Part shown: piece after piece, positions 34,597-42,664 of the stretch
Numbering within the stretch: position 1 is the stretch's first letter
How the letters are laid out: every line of letters starts with the position of its first letter
Source of the DNA: Mycolicibacterium flavescens
GTDB lineage: Bacteria; Actinomycetota; Actinomycetes; Mycobacteriales; Mycobacteriaceae
Assembly (NCBI GenBank): GCA_900637135.1
Contig: LR134353.1
Location: 2,418,001-2,482,000, forward strand
Direction: 5' to 3'
DNA length: 64,000 bases
Position numbers and translations under genes: made by a program
The notes under the pieces: generated by a model
Databases searched by the model: none
What the model was told of the DNA's origin: nothing
What the model saw: only the letters and a program-made list of their open reading frames with translations

Positions 34597-35343
34597 ATGG
34601 CCCACGCTGGCAAGGAGACTGCCACGACCATCGAGCCGCACCCCGCTTCGGGCAGCGTTGCCTCTCCGGCGATAGCCGCTGGGCGCATTCGCGTTCTGCT
34701 GGTTGAACCTCGGCGCATCTACGCCGACATGTTGGCCCGCACCCTACGCGCCGAAGAGTTCGCCGTCGACGTCGCACGCTCAGATGCTGCAGCGCTCACC
34801 GCGGTGCGCGGCGATGACCCCGACGTGGTGGTGGTGTGCCTGGGATCATCCGCGCACGGCGCCGTCGTCCTTGACCGTGTTCGCCAGGCCGCCCAGTGCG
34901 GCGTCGTCGCGCTCGCCGACACAGAGATGGCGCCACTGATATCGCGCGTCGGAGTGGCTCCCATCGGCTCCCGCGACAGACTCAGCACGCGAATACGGCA
35001 GACACTCAGGCATTCTCACCAGCGCAGCGAGGAAGGCGGCGCGCAGCGACGCCACGTCGACGATCTGGTGATCGACGTGGCGGTCCGGCGGGTCTATCAG
35101 CGCGGCAACGTCATATCGCTGACTCGAACGGAGTTCGCGATCCTTCGGGTTTTGTCCGATGATCCAGGGGAGCCCGTGACGTGCCGACGACTTCAGGAAG
35201 CCCTGTGGGGGGCGACGCAGCCCGGCGGGCGGTCAGCACTGGGCGTGCACATCGGCAATCTTCGTCGCAAGCTCGGTGACGCCCCGTCTTGTCCGCGCTA
35301 TGTCCGGACGGTCCGCGGCATCGGCTACTGTCTGGCCGGCTGA
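34597..35343 (+). CDS. Orphan OmpR-type regulator with degenerate receiver
   Basis: 248 residues. The C-terminal winged helix is intact (LTRTEFAILRVLSDDPGEPV, LGVHIGNLRRKLGDA, YVRTVRGIGYCLAG). The N-terminal receiver-like domain (RIRVLLVEPRRIYADML) has lost the acidic pair, and the strand that normally ends in the phospho-acceptor reads DVVVVCLGSSAHGAV. Phosphorylation is therefore unlikely. No kinase gene is adjacent. It may respond to a ligand or simply to its own level. It starts 39 bp after the palindrome, with no clear ribosome site at the ATG, so the transcript may be leaderless. Confidence 0.88.
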   Translation: MAHAGKETATTIEPHPASGSVASPAIAAGRIRVLLVEPRRIYADMLARTLRAEEFAVDVARSDAAALTAVRGDDPDVVVVCLGSSAHGAVVLDRVRQAAQCGVVALADTEMAPLISRVGVAPIGSRDRLSTRIRQTLRHSHQRSEEGGAQRRHVDDLVIDVAVRRVYQRGNVISLTRTEFAILRVLSDDPGEPVTCRRLQEALWGATQPGGRSALGVHIGNLRRKLGDAPSCPRYVRTVRGIGYCLAG

Positions 35344-35405
35344 ACCGTTACCCGGTGCGGACCAGGCTTTTGGTGGGAGGAAGCTGTTGGCGGAAGCGTT
35401 CGGGG

Positions 35406-36152
35406 TCAGGTCTCGATAATCCGTATGACGTACGGTGTCATCCCGGCGGTACGCACCGGTGAAATCTTGATGGGAACGCCGGTTTGTTGCGCTTCGATCA
35501 TTTTTCCGCCGCCGAGGTAGATCGCTTCGTGTTGGCTTCCGCCGGGCCCCCAGAACAGGAGGTCACCGCGTTTAGCTTGCGCGGGAGGTACCTTGCGGCC
35601 AGCGTTGTACTGGTCGCCGGACCATCGCGGCAACAGTACTCCGACGCCGGCGAAGGCGAATCGTGTCAGTCCTGAGCAGTCGAAACCGACGGTGCCTGCG
35701 CCTTGGTCGACACCGCGACTAGGGCCCGTGAGGCTGCCCCCTCCCCAGGAGTAGGGAACGCCGATCTGCGTTCCTGCCCTGCGGATAACGTATTCGATCG
35801 CCTGGGCACCGTAGAGACGGTTGCCGCGGACGCTCGTTTGGGGGCTTGCCGCGGGACTGACGAGTCCGAGACTGCTCAGGAAGCTACGCCCCAAGTCCAT
35901 CGCAGTCTGGGTGGCAACGGCCGTCGCCTGCAAGGACGCGTTGGCGATGGCAACCGGATCGCCGGGCGCTCCCGCACTCGGGATCTTGGGCAGGAGTGGA
36001 TCCCACGGACCGCCTGTCGGCTCGGCGGAGGCTGCTGGCGTGCACGCCAAAAGTACCGTCGCGACGACGGCAACGATCACCCCAGTCAGGCGAAAGCCGA
36101 CCGCAGATACGCGGCCTTCCTCCGGGCGGACGCATCGGGCCATCGGTTCCAT
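35406..36152 (-). CDS. RipB-like NlpC/P60 peptidoglycan endopeptidase
   Basis: 248 residues, the size of RipB (241), which lacks the coiled coil of RipA. A signal peptide (VIVAVVATVLLACTPAASAEP) is followed by a short helical region and the NlpC/P60 domain: LYGAQAIEYVIRRAGTQIGVPYSWGGGS, VGFDCSGLTRFAF (Cys), RRGDLLFWGPG-type loop, SQHEAIYLGGGKMIEA (His/Glu) and GMTPYVIRIIET. Close in sequence to the RipA-like product at 28229. A double TACGTA site (36244-36260) and a hairpin (36192-36215) lie in its leader region. Confidence 0.92.
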   Translation of the reverse strand: MEPMARCVRPEEGRVSAVGFRLTGVIVAVVATVLLACTPAASAEPTGGPWDPLLPKIPSAGAPGDPVAIANASLQATAVATQTAMDLGRSFLSSLGLVSPAASPQTSVRGNRLYGAQAIEYVIRRAGTQIGVPYSWGGGSLTGPSRGVDQGAGTVGFDCSGLTRFAFAGVGVLLPRWSGDQYNAGRKVPPAQAKRGDLLFWGPGGSQHEAIYLGGGKMIEAQQTGVPIKISPVRTAGMTPYVIRIIET

Positions 36153-36191
36153 ATGGCGTTCTTTCTTTCGGCTGTCGGAGCGCCGGTGATT

Positions 36192-36215
36192 GGTTTCGCC
36201 AAGAAAGGCGAAGCC
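36192..36215 (-). other. Leader hairpin of the RipB-like gene
   Basis: GGTTTCGCC-AAGAAA-GGCGAAGCC: 9-bp arms with one G-T pair. It lies between the operator and the start codon at 36152, so it would form in the 5' untranslated mRNA. Possible attenuator or mRNA-stability element. Confidence 0.45.
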
Positions 36216-36243
36216 GAGCGTTCCGTACTGTGCAGCAACGATG

Positions 36244-36260
36244 TACGTAGCGAATACGTA
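36244..36260. promoter_or_regulatory. TACGTA double dyad upstream of the RipB-like gene
   Basis: TACGTAGCGAATACGTA, two TACGTA units 11 bp apart, exactly the spacing seen before the RipC-like gene at 22113. Candidate BlaI-family operator. Confidence 0.65.
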
Positions 36261-36638
36261 GATCAGCCTAACTCACATATGCCTCATCAGTAACACCAGC
36301 AACAGAATTACAATGCTGGAATTTCGGCGGCTGAAATTGCTAATGGTGTTTTGCGAATGGGTGTTTGAAAGTGTCGATCGTCGATGGCGGGACTACGAAA
36401 TAATCGGTGGTCCGGACAAGTGAAAACGCCTTTACCTGAGGACGGCAAACCAAAGGTGCCGTAGCGGAAAGGGCTGCGCTACCTGTCCTGCGTGGGCCCC
36501 GGGGCGCGCGATGCTTGGGTGACGCTCGGCAGTTCGCAACCCGGTTCGGTGATGCGAAACGTCCTGTCGACACGCGTAACTGGTGCCACGAGGTGACTGG
36601 GAGGCGGCGGTTGTGAGTCTCCGCTTCTGATCTGAGTT
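36261..36638. other. Intergenic region with no supported gene
   Basis: About 380 bp, locally AT-richer than its surroundings near 36290-36380. No gene, repeat or clear dyad seen. Confidence 0.3.
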
Positions 36639-37862
36639 TCAGAGGTTGGCGTTGCCGGCTTTCCACTGATCCCAAGGGATGTTCCAGTCACCTAAACCGT
36701 CTGTCCCCGACAGCGTGGGGCCGGTGGTGTTGATGACCTCAACGATGTCGCCGCGTCGGGTGTTGTCGTAGAACCAACGGGCGTTGGCCGGATTGACGTT
36801 AAGGCATCCGTGGCTGACATTGGCGATGCCTTGGCTGCCCACCGACCACGGTGCAGAGTGCACGTAGATCCCGCTGTAGGACATCTGGGTCGCCCACTCC
36901 ACCTCGGTGCGGTATCCGTCAGGAGAGTTGACCGGAACTCCGTAGGTGGACGAATCCATCACCAGAAACGAGTAACGATCTCCGATGATGTAGGCGCCGT
37001 TATCGGTCGGGGTCTTGGCTTTACCCATGGAGATGGGCATGGTCTTGACGATCTGACCATTGCGCCGCACAGTCATCGTTTTGGTGGCGTCATCGGCGGT
37101 GGCGATGACCTCGTCACCGATGGTGAACCGGGTAGTGACGTCATCCTGACCGAACAGCCCGTCACCGAAGTTGACGCCGTAGGCGTTGACCGCCACCTCT
37201 ACTTTTGTTCCCGGTTTCCAGTATTCGGCCGGGCGCCAACGTACTTCGCGATTATTGAGCCAGTAGAAGGCTCCCTCGACCGGGGGGGTGGTGGTCACGT
37301 TGATCGCTTGCTGCGCCGCAATCCGATCGGTGATGTTTTCATCGAAGCGGATCGCGATGGGTTGGCCCACGCCAACCGTCTCGCCGTCGTTGGGCAGGAC
37401 GTAGGGCATCGTCAAGTTGTCGGGCGAGTGGGTTTCGAAGGTCGCTGTCGTAGTGGTCGCGCCGCCCAGTCCAAGGGCCTGGGCATGAAGGGTGTACTGC
37501 TTGTTGTAGCCCAGCGGCTCGGCAGACGACCAGGACACGCCATCGGGGCTGAGCTGTCCGTCGACGAGTTCGCCGGCTTCGTTGGTCAACGAGACTTGGC
37601 CGAGAACGCCGTCACCGGCGGACACGGTAACAGGGGAGTCCACCGCGACACCGATCGCTCCGTCGGTCACCGACACCTGCAATTTGGGCACTAGCAGGTC
37701 GGCGAACGGGGTGCCTTTATCAGTGATGACCTCGGGCTGGGGCGCGGCGGCCGGCGACGAGCTGCACGCGGCCGCGATCAGCAGCACCGCCATCGACAGG
37801 ACGGCCGTCCGCAGCCACTGCGCCGTCCTGCGAAACGGTGGGAGGCAAGTCGCCTGCGGCAT
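36639..37862 (-). CDS. L,D-transpeptidase, LdtMt2 (LdtB)-like lipoprotein
   Basis: With the ATG at 37862 the product is 407 residues, nearly the LdtMt2 length. Lipobox [10 protein letters not shown], two Ig-like domains (about 50-150 and 150-250), and a YkuD catalytic domain with [19 protein letters not shown]; the Cys is at about residue 352, as in LdtMt2. The C-terminal subdomain [17 protein letters not shown] is also typical. It forms 3-3 peptide cross-links in peptidoglycan that resist most beta-lactams. A plasmid copy beside three Rip-type hydrolases suggests a wall-remodelling set. A TCTTTA-CTGAA-TCTTCA box lies upstream on the same strand. Confidence 0.93.
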   Translation of the reverse strand: MPQATCLPPFRRTAQWLRTAVLSMAVLLIAAACSSSPAAAPQPEVITDKGTPFADLLVPKLQVSVTDGAIGVAVDSPVTVSAGDGVLGQVSLTNEAGELVDGQLSPDGVSWSSAEPLGYNKQYTLHAQALGLGGATTTTATFETHSPDNLTMPYVLPNDGETVGVGQPIAIRFDENITDRIAAQQAINVTTTPPVEGAFYWLNNREVRWRPAEYWKPGTKVEVAVNAYGVNFGDGLFGQDDVTTRFTIGDEVIATADDATKTMTVRRNGQIVKTMPISMGKAKTPTDNGAYIIGDRYSFLVMDSSTYGVPVNSPDGYRTEVEWATQMSYSGIYVHSAPWSVGSQGIANVSHGCLNVNPANARWFYDNTRRGDIVEVINTTGPTLSGTDGLGDWNIPWDQWKAGNANL

Positions 37863-38228
37863 CAGTGTGGTCTCCGTATCCGAATGTTGACATCGCTGAT
37901 GAGCGGGCACAGCGTGCGCCGCGACAGCCGTTCGCGGGCGGCGGTGCACCGTTCACGCATATGGTTCAAGTGTGCTGATGCGTCATTTGGCTTTCTTAGT
38001 CCTTCGATGAAGATTCAGTAAAGACGCAGACTTGCGCACTGGTCTGCCCGACATGGCATCCGGCTAGCTCTGGCAGGCGCCGAACGGGCTGCCGATCGTT
38101 AGTTCGTCGATCGTCGGACCGTGGCGCGCAATAGGCCACGTAAAAGGCTATGGGTCTAGTACGCGTTCTGGGCTGATCGGGAACGCTTGAGGCAATCACG
38201 GTCCGGGAGCGCCAGATGCTGGTCCCTC
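37863..38228. other. Intergenic region upstream of the L,D-transpeptidase gene
   Basis: 366 bp with no supported gene. It carries the response-regulator-type box at 38008-38024. No other clear element seen. Confidence 0.4.
38008..38024 (-). promoter_or_regulatory. TCTTTA-N5-TCTTCA response-regulator-type box
   Basis: On the minus strand TCTTTACTGAATCTTCA, an 11-bp-period direct repeat with one mismatch to the boxes at 25095 and 27920. It has the same orientation relative to its gene, 146 bp from the L,D-transpeptidase start. Confidence 0.45.
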
Positions 38229-39185
38229 TCAGCCCTGCTCCAGTGTTGGTCTCGTCGCGGTGCGGTCCTTCGTCGCGGTCGTGGACTTGAGGCTGCACCC
38301 TCCGGCGGGGGTGAAGGGGTGTATCAGCTGCCGCCCGTACGCGGTGGGGTAGTCGGGGTGTGCGGCCATGCCGAGCTGGGTGGAGTCGAATCGACGGGCG
38401 GCGTTATAGGAGTAGGTGCGCATCAGGTGGTCCCAGACCAGGGTGAACAGCCCGAAGTTGACGTCGCCGATGCCAGCCCACTTGAGGTGATGGAAGCGAT
38501 GGCCTTCGTTGAGAGCCAAGACGTACTTGGCGGGGCCCACGCGGTAATCGGCGTTGGAGTGCTGCAGCAGCAGCTGGATCGCCACCGCGAGCGCGAGTAG
38601 GGAGGCCACGTTGACGGGCAGACCGATCAGGATGAGCGGTGCCACACCAGCGGCCATCTCAACGGTTTGGTGCAGCGGGTGTTTCATCAGGCCGTTGAGG
38701 CCGTAGAAGCGGGTGATGCTGTGGTGCACGGCGTGAAAACGCCACAACACGCCGATCTTGTGGCTGGCCACATGGACCACGGTGATGCCGAGGTCGGCGA
38801 TCATGATCGCGGCGAGGACCTGCAGCGGCAATGCCCAGGTGCGCGGCCACAGCTGCGGGGCCGGGACGACCGCCGCTAGTAGTGGAATGGCAGCCACGCT
38901 GGCCAGGATCAGCGTCTCGTTGACTGCGACGTGGATGCGGTCGCGCCTGCTGTCTGCCTGATCATGATTCCATTCGGGGTCATACGGAATGACACGTTCG
39001 ACCAGCAACGCGGTGGCAATCGCGACGGTCATCACGGCCAGCAGCCAGTATTTCGCGGCGCCGGCGGCGGTTAACGCCACACCGGCGCCGTTGAGGCCGA
39101 GCAGCATGACCGGCACGTAGCCGTATCGGGCCACCGCCTGTGCCGCGGTGAACGCCGTCAATGGCGGGGACTTCGTGCTCACCAC
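38229..39185 (-). CDS. Sterol desaturase / fatty acid hydroxylase family membrane protein
   Basis: 318 residues from a GTG. Several hydrophobic helices surround the di-iron His clusters HVASH, RFHAVHHS, HPLHQ, QHSN and EGHRFHHL, the order seen in the fatty acid hydroxylase superfamily. Such enzymes use O2 and non-haem iron to hydroxylate or desaturate lipids. The substrate is unknown; membrane or wall lipid modification would suit the island. It has no close neighbours on its strand; the AraC-type regulator gene lies 44 bp upstream on the same strand and may be co-transcribed. Confidence 0.9.
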   Translation of the reverse strand: MVSTKSPPLTAFTAAQAVARYGYVPVMLLGLNGAGVALTAAGAAKYWLLAVMTVAIATALLVERVIPYDPEWNHDQADSRRDRIHVAVNETLILASVAAIPLLAAVVPAPQLWPRTWALPLQVLAAIMIADLGITVVHVASHKIGVLWRFHAVHHSITRFYGLNGLMKHPLHQTVEMAAGVAPLILIGLPVNVASLLALAVAIQLLLQHSNADYRVGPAKYVLALNEGHRFHHLKWAGIGDVNFGLFTLVWDHLMRTYSYNAARRFDSTQLGMAAHPDYPTAYGRQLIHPFTPAGGCSLKSTTATKDRTATRPTLEQG

Positions 39186-39229
39186 CTGATCGTCGCGGCT
39201 ACTGGCGTGGCAGAGCTTGAATGATCCGG

Positions 39230-40006
39230 CTACACGGCGGTGTCGAGGTCCCAGGACACGTGCCGGCTCAACGCCGAGGGCGCCAGCCCGAACATCTCCC
39301 GCGTGGTACGGGTCAGATGGGCGCTGTCAGAAAACCCCGCATTATGCGCGGCGCCGGTCAGGTCATCGCCGGCGTGCGCGCAAATGATGGCGAGCCGCAG
39401 CCGTAACCACAGCACGTAGCGGCGCAGCGGAATGCCGACCTGTTCGGTGAACAGATGGGTCAATCGGCTCGCAGACACACCGACCTGGGCCGCGAGTTCG
39501 GTACCTCCGACTGGGCCTGCAGCCACAAGGTCGGGGAGCAGCCGCAACGCCTCATCGACGGCGCGATGGCGCGTCATTGCTTCATCAGCTGCCATGGCGG
39601 GTGCGAGGTGTTCGATCAGCTCGTCGACCACGACGACCAACGGACGTCGGCGGGTGAACGTCAACACCGGAGCAACAGTCCAGCCGGACCGAAGCGCGCG
39701 CAAGTGCGCCGAGCGCCCTGGGGCAGACTCCGGTTCCAAGAACACCACGGTGCCCTCCGGCGCGCCGACTTCGACCCGGTGTGGCGCATCGGCGGGCACG
39801 ACCACCTTGGTGCCGCGATGCTGGTTGCCGTGCTCGTCACGCATCGTGAAAGGTGTTGTTGCGGTGACAATCTGGACGGCATGGTGGGCGTGTAGGTCGG
39901 TGGTGCCAATCGATCCGGTGAACGCCAACACCCCAGGCCGCAGCAGTGCCGTCCCGCCCCAGTGCGGTTCACCGGTGATACCACCGCCATCCCGCATCAT
40001 CGCCAC
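39230..40006 (-). CDS. AraC-family transcriptional regulator
   Basis: 258 residues. N-terminal cupin-like sensor (HAHHAVQIVTATTPFTMRD, VVVPADAPHRVEVGAPEGTVVF). C-terminal double helix-turn-helix: GGTELAAQVGVSASRLTHLFTEQVGIPLRRYV, then DLTGAAHNAGFSDSAHLTRTTREMFGLAPSAL. It probably senses a small ligand and controls itself and the downstream desaturase-like gene. A CsoR-type box lies about 160 bp upstream, but nearer to the rightward small ORF. Confidence 0.93.
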   Translation of the reverse strand: MAMMRDGGGITGEPHWGGTALLRPGVLAFTGSIGTTDLHAHHAVQIVTATTPFTMRDEHGNQHRGTKVVVPADAPHRVEVGAPEGTVVFLEPESAPGRSAHLRALRSGWTVAPVLTFTRRRPLVVVVDELIEHLAPAMAADEAMTRHRAVDEALRLLPDLVAAGPVGGTELAAQVGVSASRLTHLFTEQVGIPLRRYVLWLRLRLAIICAHAGDDLTGAAHNAGFSDSAHLTRTTREMFGLAPSALSRHVSWDLDTAV

Positions 40007-40167
40007 GAATCGATGCTACGGCCTTCCAATAATCAACTTACCGCGGCGCCAGCAACGGGGAACATCGAATCGGGCGTGGCCAGCCATCCGCCGCCACGGG
40101 TAATGCAGGATATGCGCCATTGGCCAGTCACCCACCGCCGCGCCTAGCTCGGGCGCCCTTGTACCGT

Positions 40168-40184
40168 ATACCCCTCAGGGGTAC
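40168..40184. promoter_or_regulatory. CsoR-type operator
   Basis: ATACCCCTCAGGGGTAC: TACCCCT/AGGGGTA arms around a central C, very like the dyad before copZ (ATACCCCTAAGGGGTAT). It lies 54 bp before the small ORF at 40238. Candidate binding site for the CsoR encoded at 45326. Confidence 0.7.
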
Positions 40185-40237
40185 CTTCGTTGTATCACCC
40201 GGAGCGGGTAGCCCGACAACTGGAAGGCGTATCGCTG

Positions 40238-40384
40238 GTGACCGTACAAGAAAGATTTCGGCAGCTCGTCCAAAGCCAGACCGCACGGTCGATCGCCAAA
40301 TGCATCGCTTTGTGCGCGGTGGGTCGTGTCACTAGTGGGCGCCGCTCAGGCAAGCCCGGCGAGGGAAAGTCCTGCTGCGGCTGA
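40238..40384 (+). CDS. Possible copper-induced small protein with CCG tail (48 aa)
   Basis: A GTG at 40238 has GGAAGG 10 nt upstream. The 48-aa product begins VTVQERFRQLVQSQTARSIA, with KCIALCAVG in the middle, and ends GRRSGKPGEGKSCCG. Four Cys in a peptide this short, under a CsoR-type box, suggests a Cu(I)-binding role, but no known metallothionein or chaperone is recognised. The frame is open from a TTG at 40190, giving 64 aa as an alternative. Coding status is not certain. Confidence 0.45.
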   Translation: MTVQERFRQLVQSQTARSIAKCIALCAVGRVTSGRRSGKPGEGKSCCG

Positions 40385-40460
40385 CAGCACCGCGACAGGC
40401 TGCCCCCGAGCGGCTTGCCGCCGGAGCGTCAGGCCTCACTGCTGCTGCCGTCCTTAGTGC

Positions 40461-41330
40461 CTAGTCTTCATGGACCCGAGTGTCCCGGTCCGATGTTCTA
40501 CGAAGGAAGTTCTCGATCGCCGGGCCGAAAGCGTGTGCCATGTCCTCAGCGTCGACAAATTGGCGGGACATCGAAACTTCGGCGAGGACCCCTTGTGGAA
40601 GGACAGTGGCGAGGCTGTGTGCCAAGCACTCGGGGTGACGGATGTCGTCGCCGGCGATGACGAGCGTCGCAGTGTCGATGCGCCGGAGGTCCTCGACCGT
40701 TGCAAAGGCGCGGTCATGACCGATTGACGCCGCGGCCGCCGCACTGTGGGCGTCAGCGCGCGGAATAGCCTCAGCGACCAGGTTGGCGATCAGCGGCTGA
40801 AGATCAGGAATGAACAATTCCCAGGCGGCCTGCAGACCGCGGGAACGGGCACGCTCGGCGAAACGATCCATCAGATCGGTGTCTGCGGCTTTGTCCGCAT
40901 CGTCCTCTATCGCTTCAGCACTGATGACCACCGCCGACCGGGCGATACGGGGGTGCTGGAGGCACGTCCGCAAAACGATGGTGCCGCCCAGTCCGGCGCC
41001 GACAAGGTGGGCGCAGGTGTCATCGAGCGCGTGAATGATCGCAATGACGTCGCTGACGTACTGATCCCATCGGTGCAACGTCGGGTCGGGACAACGCGAT
41101 GCTCCGTACCCTCGAATGTCAGGCAACGCAACGCGATACCGGCCAGCGAGCCGGTCAGCAAGCGGTCGCATGCTGTAGTGATCCGGACCCCCACCATGAA
41201 GCATGATGATCAGTTCGCCGCGCCCGACGACCTCCCCCATGAGGGGCCAGCCATCATCTCCGACGTGTAACGCGCGCACCGCCAACTGATCCCTCCCACC
41301 GTTCCGGGATAGCGCTACGCGCGTCGACAC
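40461..41330 (-). CDS. Alpha/beta hydrolase-fold protein lacking the nucleophile Ser
   Basis: 289 residues, cytosolic. Fold landmarks: IIMLHGGGPDHYSMRPLA, YRVALPDIRGYGASR, DDTCAHLVGAGLGGTIVLRTC, TLVIAGDDIRHPECLAHSLA. At the nucleophile elbow, where GxSxG is expected, the sequence is GAGLG, so the catalytic Ser is replaced by Gly. It may be inactive, use another mechanism, or act as a binding protein. It is divergent from copZ, and the CsoR-type boxes at 41367-41414 lie 37 bp before its start, so it may be copper-controlled. Confidence 0.85.
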   Translation of the reverse strand: MSTRVALSRNGGRDQLAVRALHVGDDGWPLMGEVVGRGELIIMLHGGGPDHYSMRPLADRLAGRYRVALPDIRGYGASRCPDPTLHRWDQYVSDVIAIIHALDDTCAHLVGAGLGGTIVLRTCLQHPRIARSAVVISAEAIEDDADKAADTDLMDRFAERARSRGLQAAWELFIPDLQPLIANLVAEAIPRADAHSAAAAASIGHDRAFATVEDLRRIDTATLVIAGDDIRHPECLAHSLATVLPQGVLAEVSMSRQFVDAEDMAHAFGPAIENFLRRTSDRDTRVHED

Positions 41331-41366
41331 CTCGCCAGGGGCCCCCGGGAAAGTAACCCTTGAAGC

Positions 41367-41414
41367 ATACCCCTAAGGGGTATATGCTCTCTTACGTATA
41401 CCCGGTAGGGGTAT
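41367..41414. promoter_or_regulatory. Two CsoR-type operators at the copZ promoter
   Basis: A perfect dyad ATACCCCTAAGGGGTAT at 41367-41383 and a second, imperfect one ATACCCGGTAGGGGTAT at 41398-41414. A TACGTA hexamer (41393-41398) lies between them. The pair sits 30 bp before copZ and 37 bp from the divergent hydrolase gene. CsoR family members bind such G-tract dyads and release them with Cu(I). Confidence 0.85.
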
Positions 41415-41443
41415 CTACACCCGGTAAGGATAGGAGATCGGTG

Positions 41444-41656
41444 ATGAGCACGAGCACGTACGCCGTCACAGGGATGACTTGCGGACATTGCGAGCTGTCG
41501 GTGCGTGAAGAGGTCAGCGAGGTTGCCGGAGTTGAAGGCGTCGAAGTTAGCGCCAAAACCGGCACCCTGATCGTGACGTCGAGCCGTCCCGTCGACGACG
41601 CGCAGATCCTCAACGCCGTCGACGAGGCCGGCTACTCGGCGGTGCGTGTCGCATGA
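41444..41656 (+). CDS. copZ: CopZ-like copper chaperone (HMA domain)
   Basis: 70 residues, a single heavy-metal-associated domain. YAVTGMTCGHCELSVREEV carries the Cu(I)-binding CxxC, followed by the strand-helix-strand of the ferredoxin-like fold (VEVSAKTGTLIVTSS, AVDEAGYSAV). It delivers Cu(I) to the CopA ATPase. The ATG at 41444 has AGGAGA upstream; the open frame begins earlier but would include the CsoR boxes. Its stop overlaps the next gene by ATGA. First gene of the operon copZ - secreted protein - copA - YHS - csoR - copB. Confidence 0.95.
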   Translation: MSTSTYAVTGMTCGHCELSVREEVSEVAGVEGVEVSAKTGTLIVTSSRPVDDAQILNAVDEAGYSAVRVA

Positions 41657-42624
41657 ACGCCGCGGGACGATTGACAGCGTTTGGTGCCGGACTGGCAGTG
41701 GCGTTCACGGCTGCATACGTCACCGCCGCAGCGGTCGTCCCTGATACCGCGGCGACATCTCCCCAGACCCAAACTTCCGATGCTGCAGCGGATCACAGCG
41801 CGCCGCCGACCGAGCAGGCGTCGCCAGTCATTCCCTTCGCCGACCCGCCGGGGTTGTCGTTGGCCGAAGACGGATACGTCCTGAGCCCGGTGTGGTCCCC
41901 CAGCGCACCCAACGATCGGGGAACGATGAGCTTCACCATCGTCGACCCGGGCGGCACGCCGCTGCTGGACTACGCGACCGTGCACGACAAGCAACTGCAC
42001 CTCATCGTGGTCCGTTCCGACGGCCAGCACTTCGCCCATGTACACCCAAGGCTGGACGCGGCCACCGGCACGTGGTCAACGCCGTGGACGTGGAACGCCG
42101 CCGGCACCTACCGCGTGTTCGCCGACTTCCAACCCGCAGGGGCGGGCAGCGCCAAACTCACCCTCACCCGAACCGTGCAGGTGGCCGGCGCGTTCGTCCC
42201 GGCGGTGGCGAGTGCCACACGCACCGTGGATGAAATCGCCGGATACACCGTGAAACTGGACGGTGCACTCACCGCGGGCGTCTCCCACCAACTCACCGCG
42301 ACAGTCACGCGCGACGGCCGGCCGGTGATGACCTTGCAGCCCTACCTGGGGGCTTACGGCCATCTCGTCGCCTTGCGTGAGGGAGACCTGGCGTATCTAC
42401 ATGTGCACCCTGAGGGGGCCGAGCCGGTACCGGGCGGCACCGGTGGGCCTGCGGTGTCGTTCGCGGCGACCGCACCCACAGCGGGGCGCTACCTGCTCTA
42501 CCTCGACTTCAAAGTCCAGGACACCGTGCACACCGCCAGCTTCGTCGTCGACGCCGCACCCGGTGGTACCAACGAGCCCGCGCCAGAGCCATCGCGTGAC
42601 GCCGGCCATGCCGGCGGGCACTGA
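41653..42624 (+). CDS. Secreted or membrane-anchored copper-operon protein
   Basis: 323 residues. An N-terminal hydrophobic segment ([21 protein letters not shown]) serves as signal or anchor. The exported part has two Ig-like halves, each with a His motif: [22 protein letters not shown] and [19 protein letters not shown]. The C-terminus is DAGHAGGH. The paired H-x-H motifs on similar halves suggest extracytoplasmic copper binding. Similar proteins accompany copper ATPases in actinobacteria but have no assigned biochemistry. Co-translated with copZ. Confidence 0.85.
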   Translation: MNAAGRLTAFGAGLAVAFTAAYVTAAAVVPDTAATSPQTQTSDAAADHSAPPTEQASPVIPFADPPGLSLAEDGYVLSPVWSPSAPNDRGTMSFTIVDPGGTPLLDYATVHDKQLHLIVVRSDGQHFAHVHPRLDAATGTWSTPWTWNAAGTYRVFADFQPAGAGSAKLTLTRTVQVAGAFVPAVASATRTVDEIAGYTVKLDGALTAGVSHQLTATVTRDGRPVMTLQPYLGAYGHLVALREGDLAYLHVHPEGAEPVPGGTGGPAVSFAATAPTAGRYLLYLDFKVQDTVHTASFVVDAAPGGTNEPAPEPSRDAGHAGGH

Positions 42625-42664
42625 GCTATCCCGTCCGAATCAGAAACTGAAAGGCAGTGGCTTC

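Noticed and set aside
42377..42664. N-terminal extension of the CopA-like ATPase
   Set aside because: The extension lies within the preceding copper-operon gene in another frame, and the ATG at 42665 directly precedes the HMA domain.
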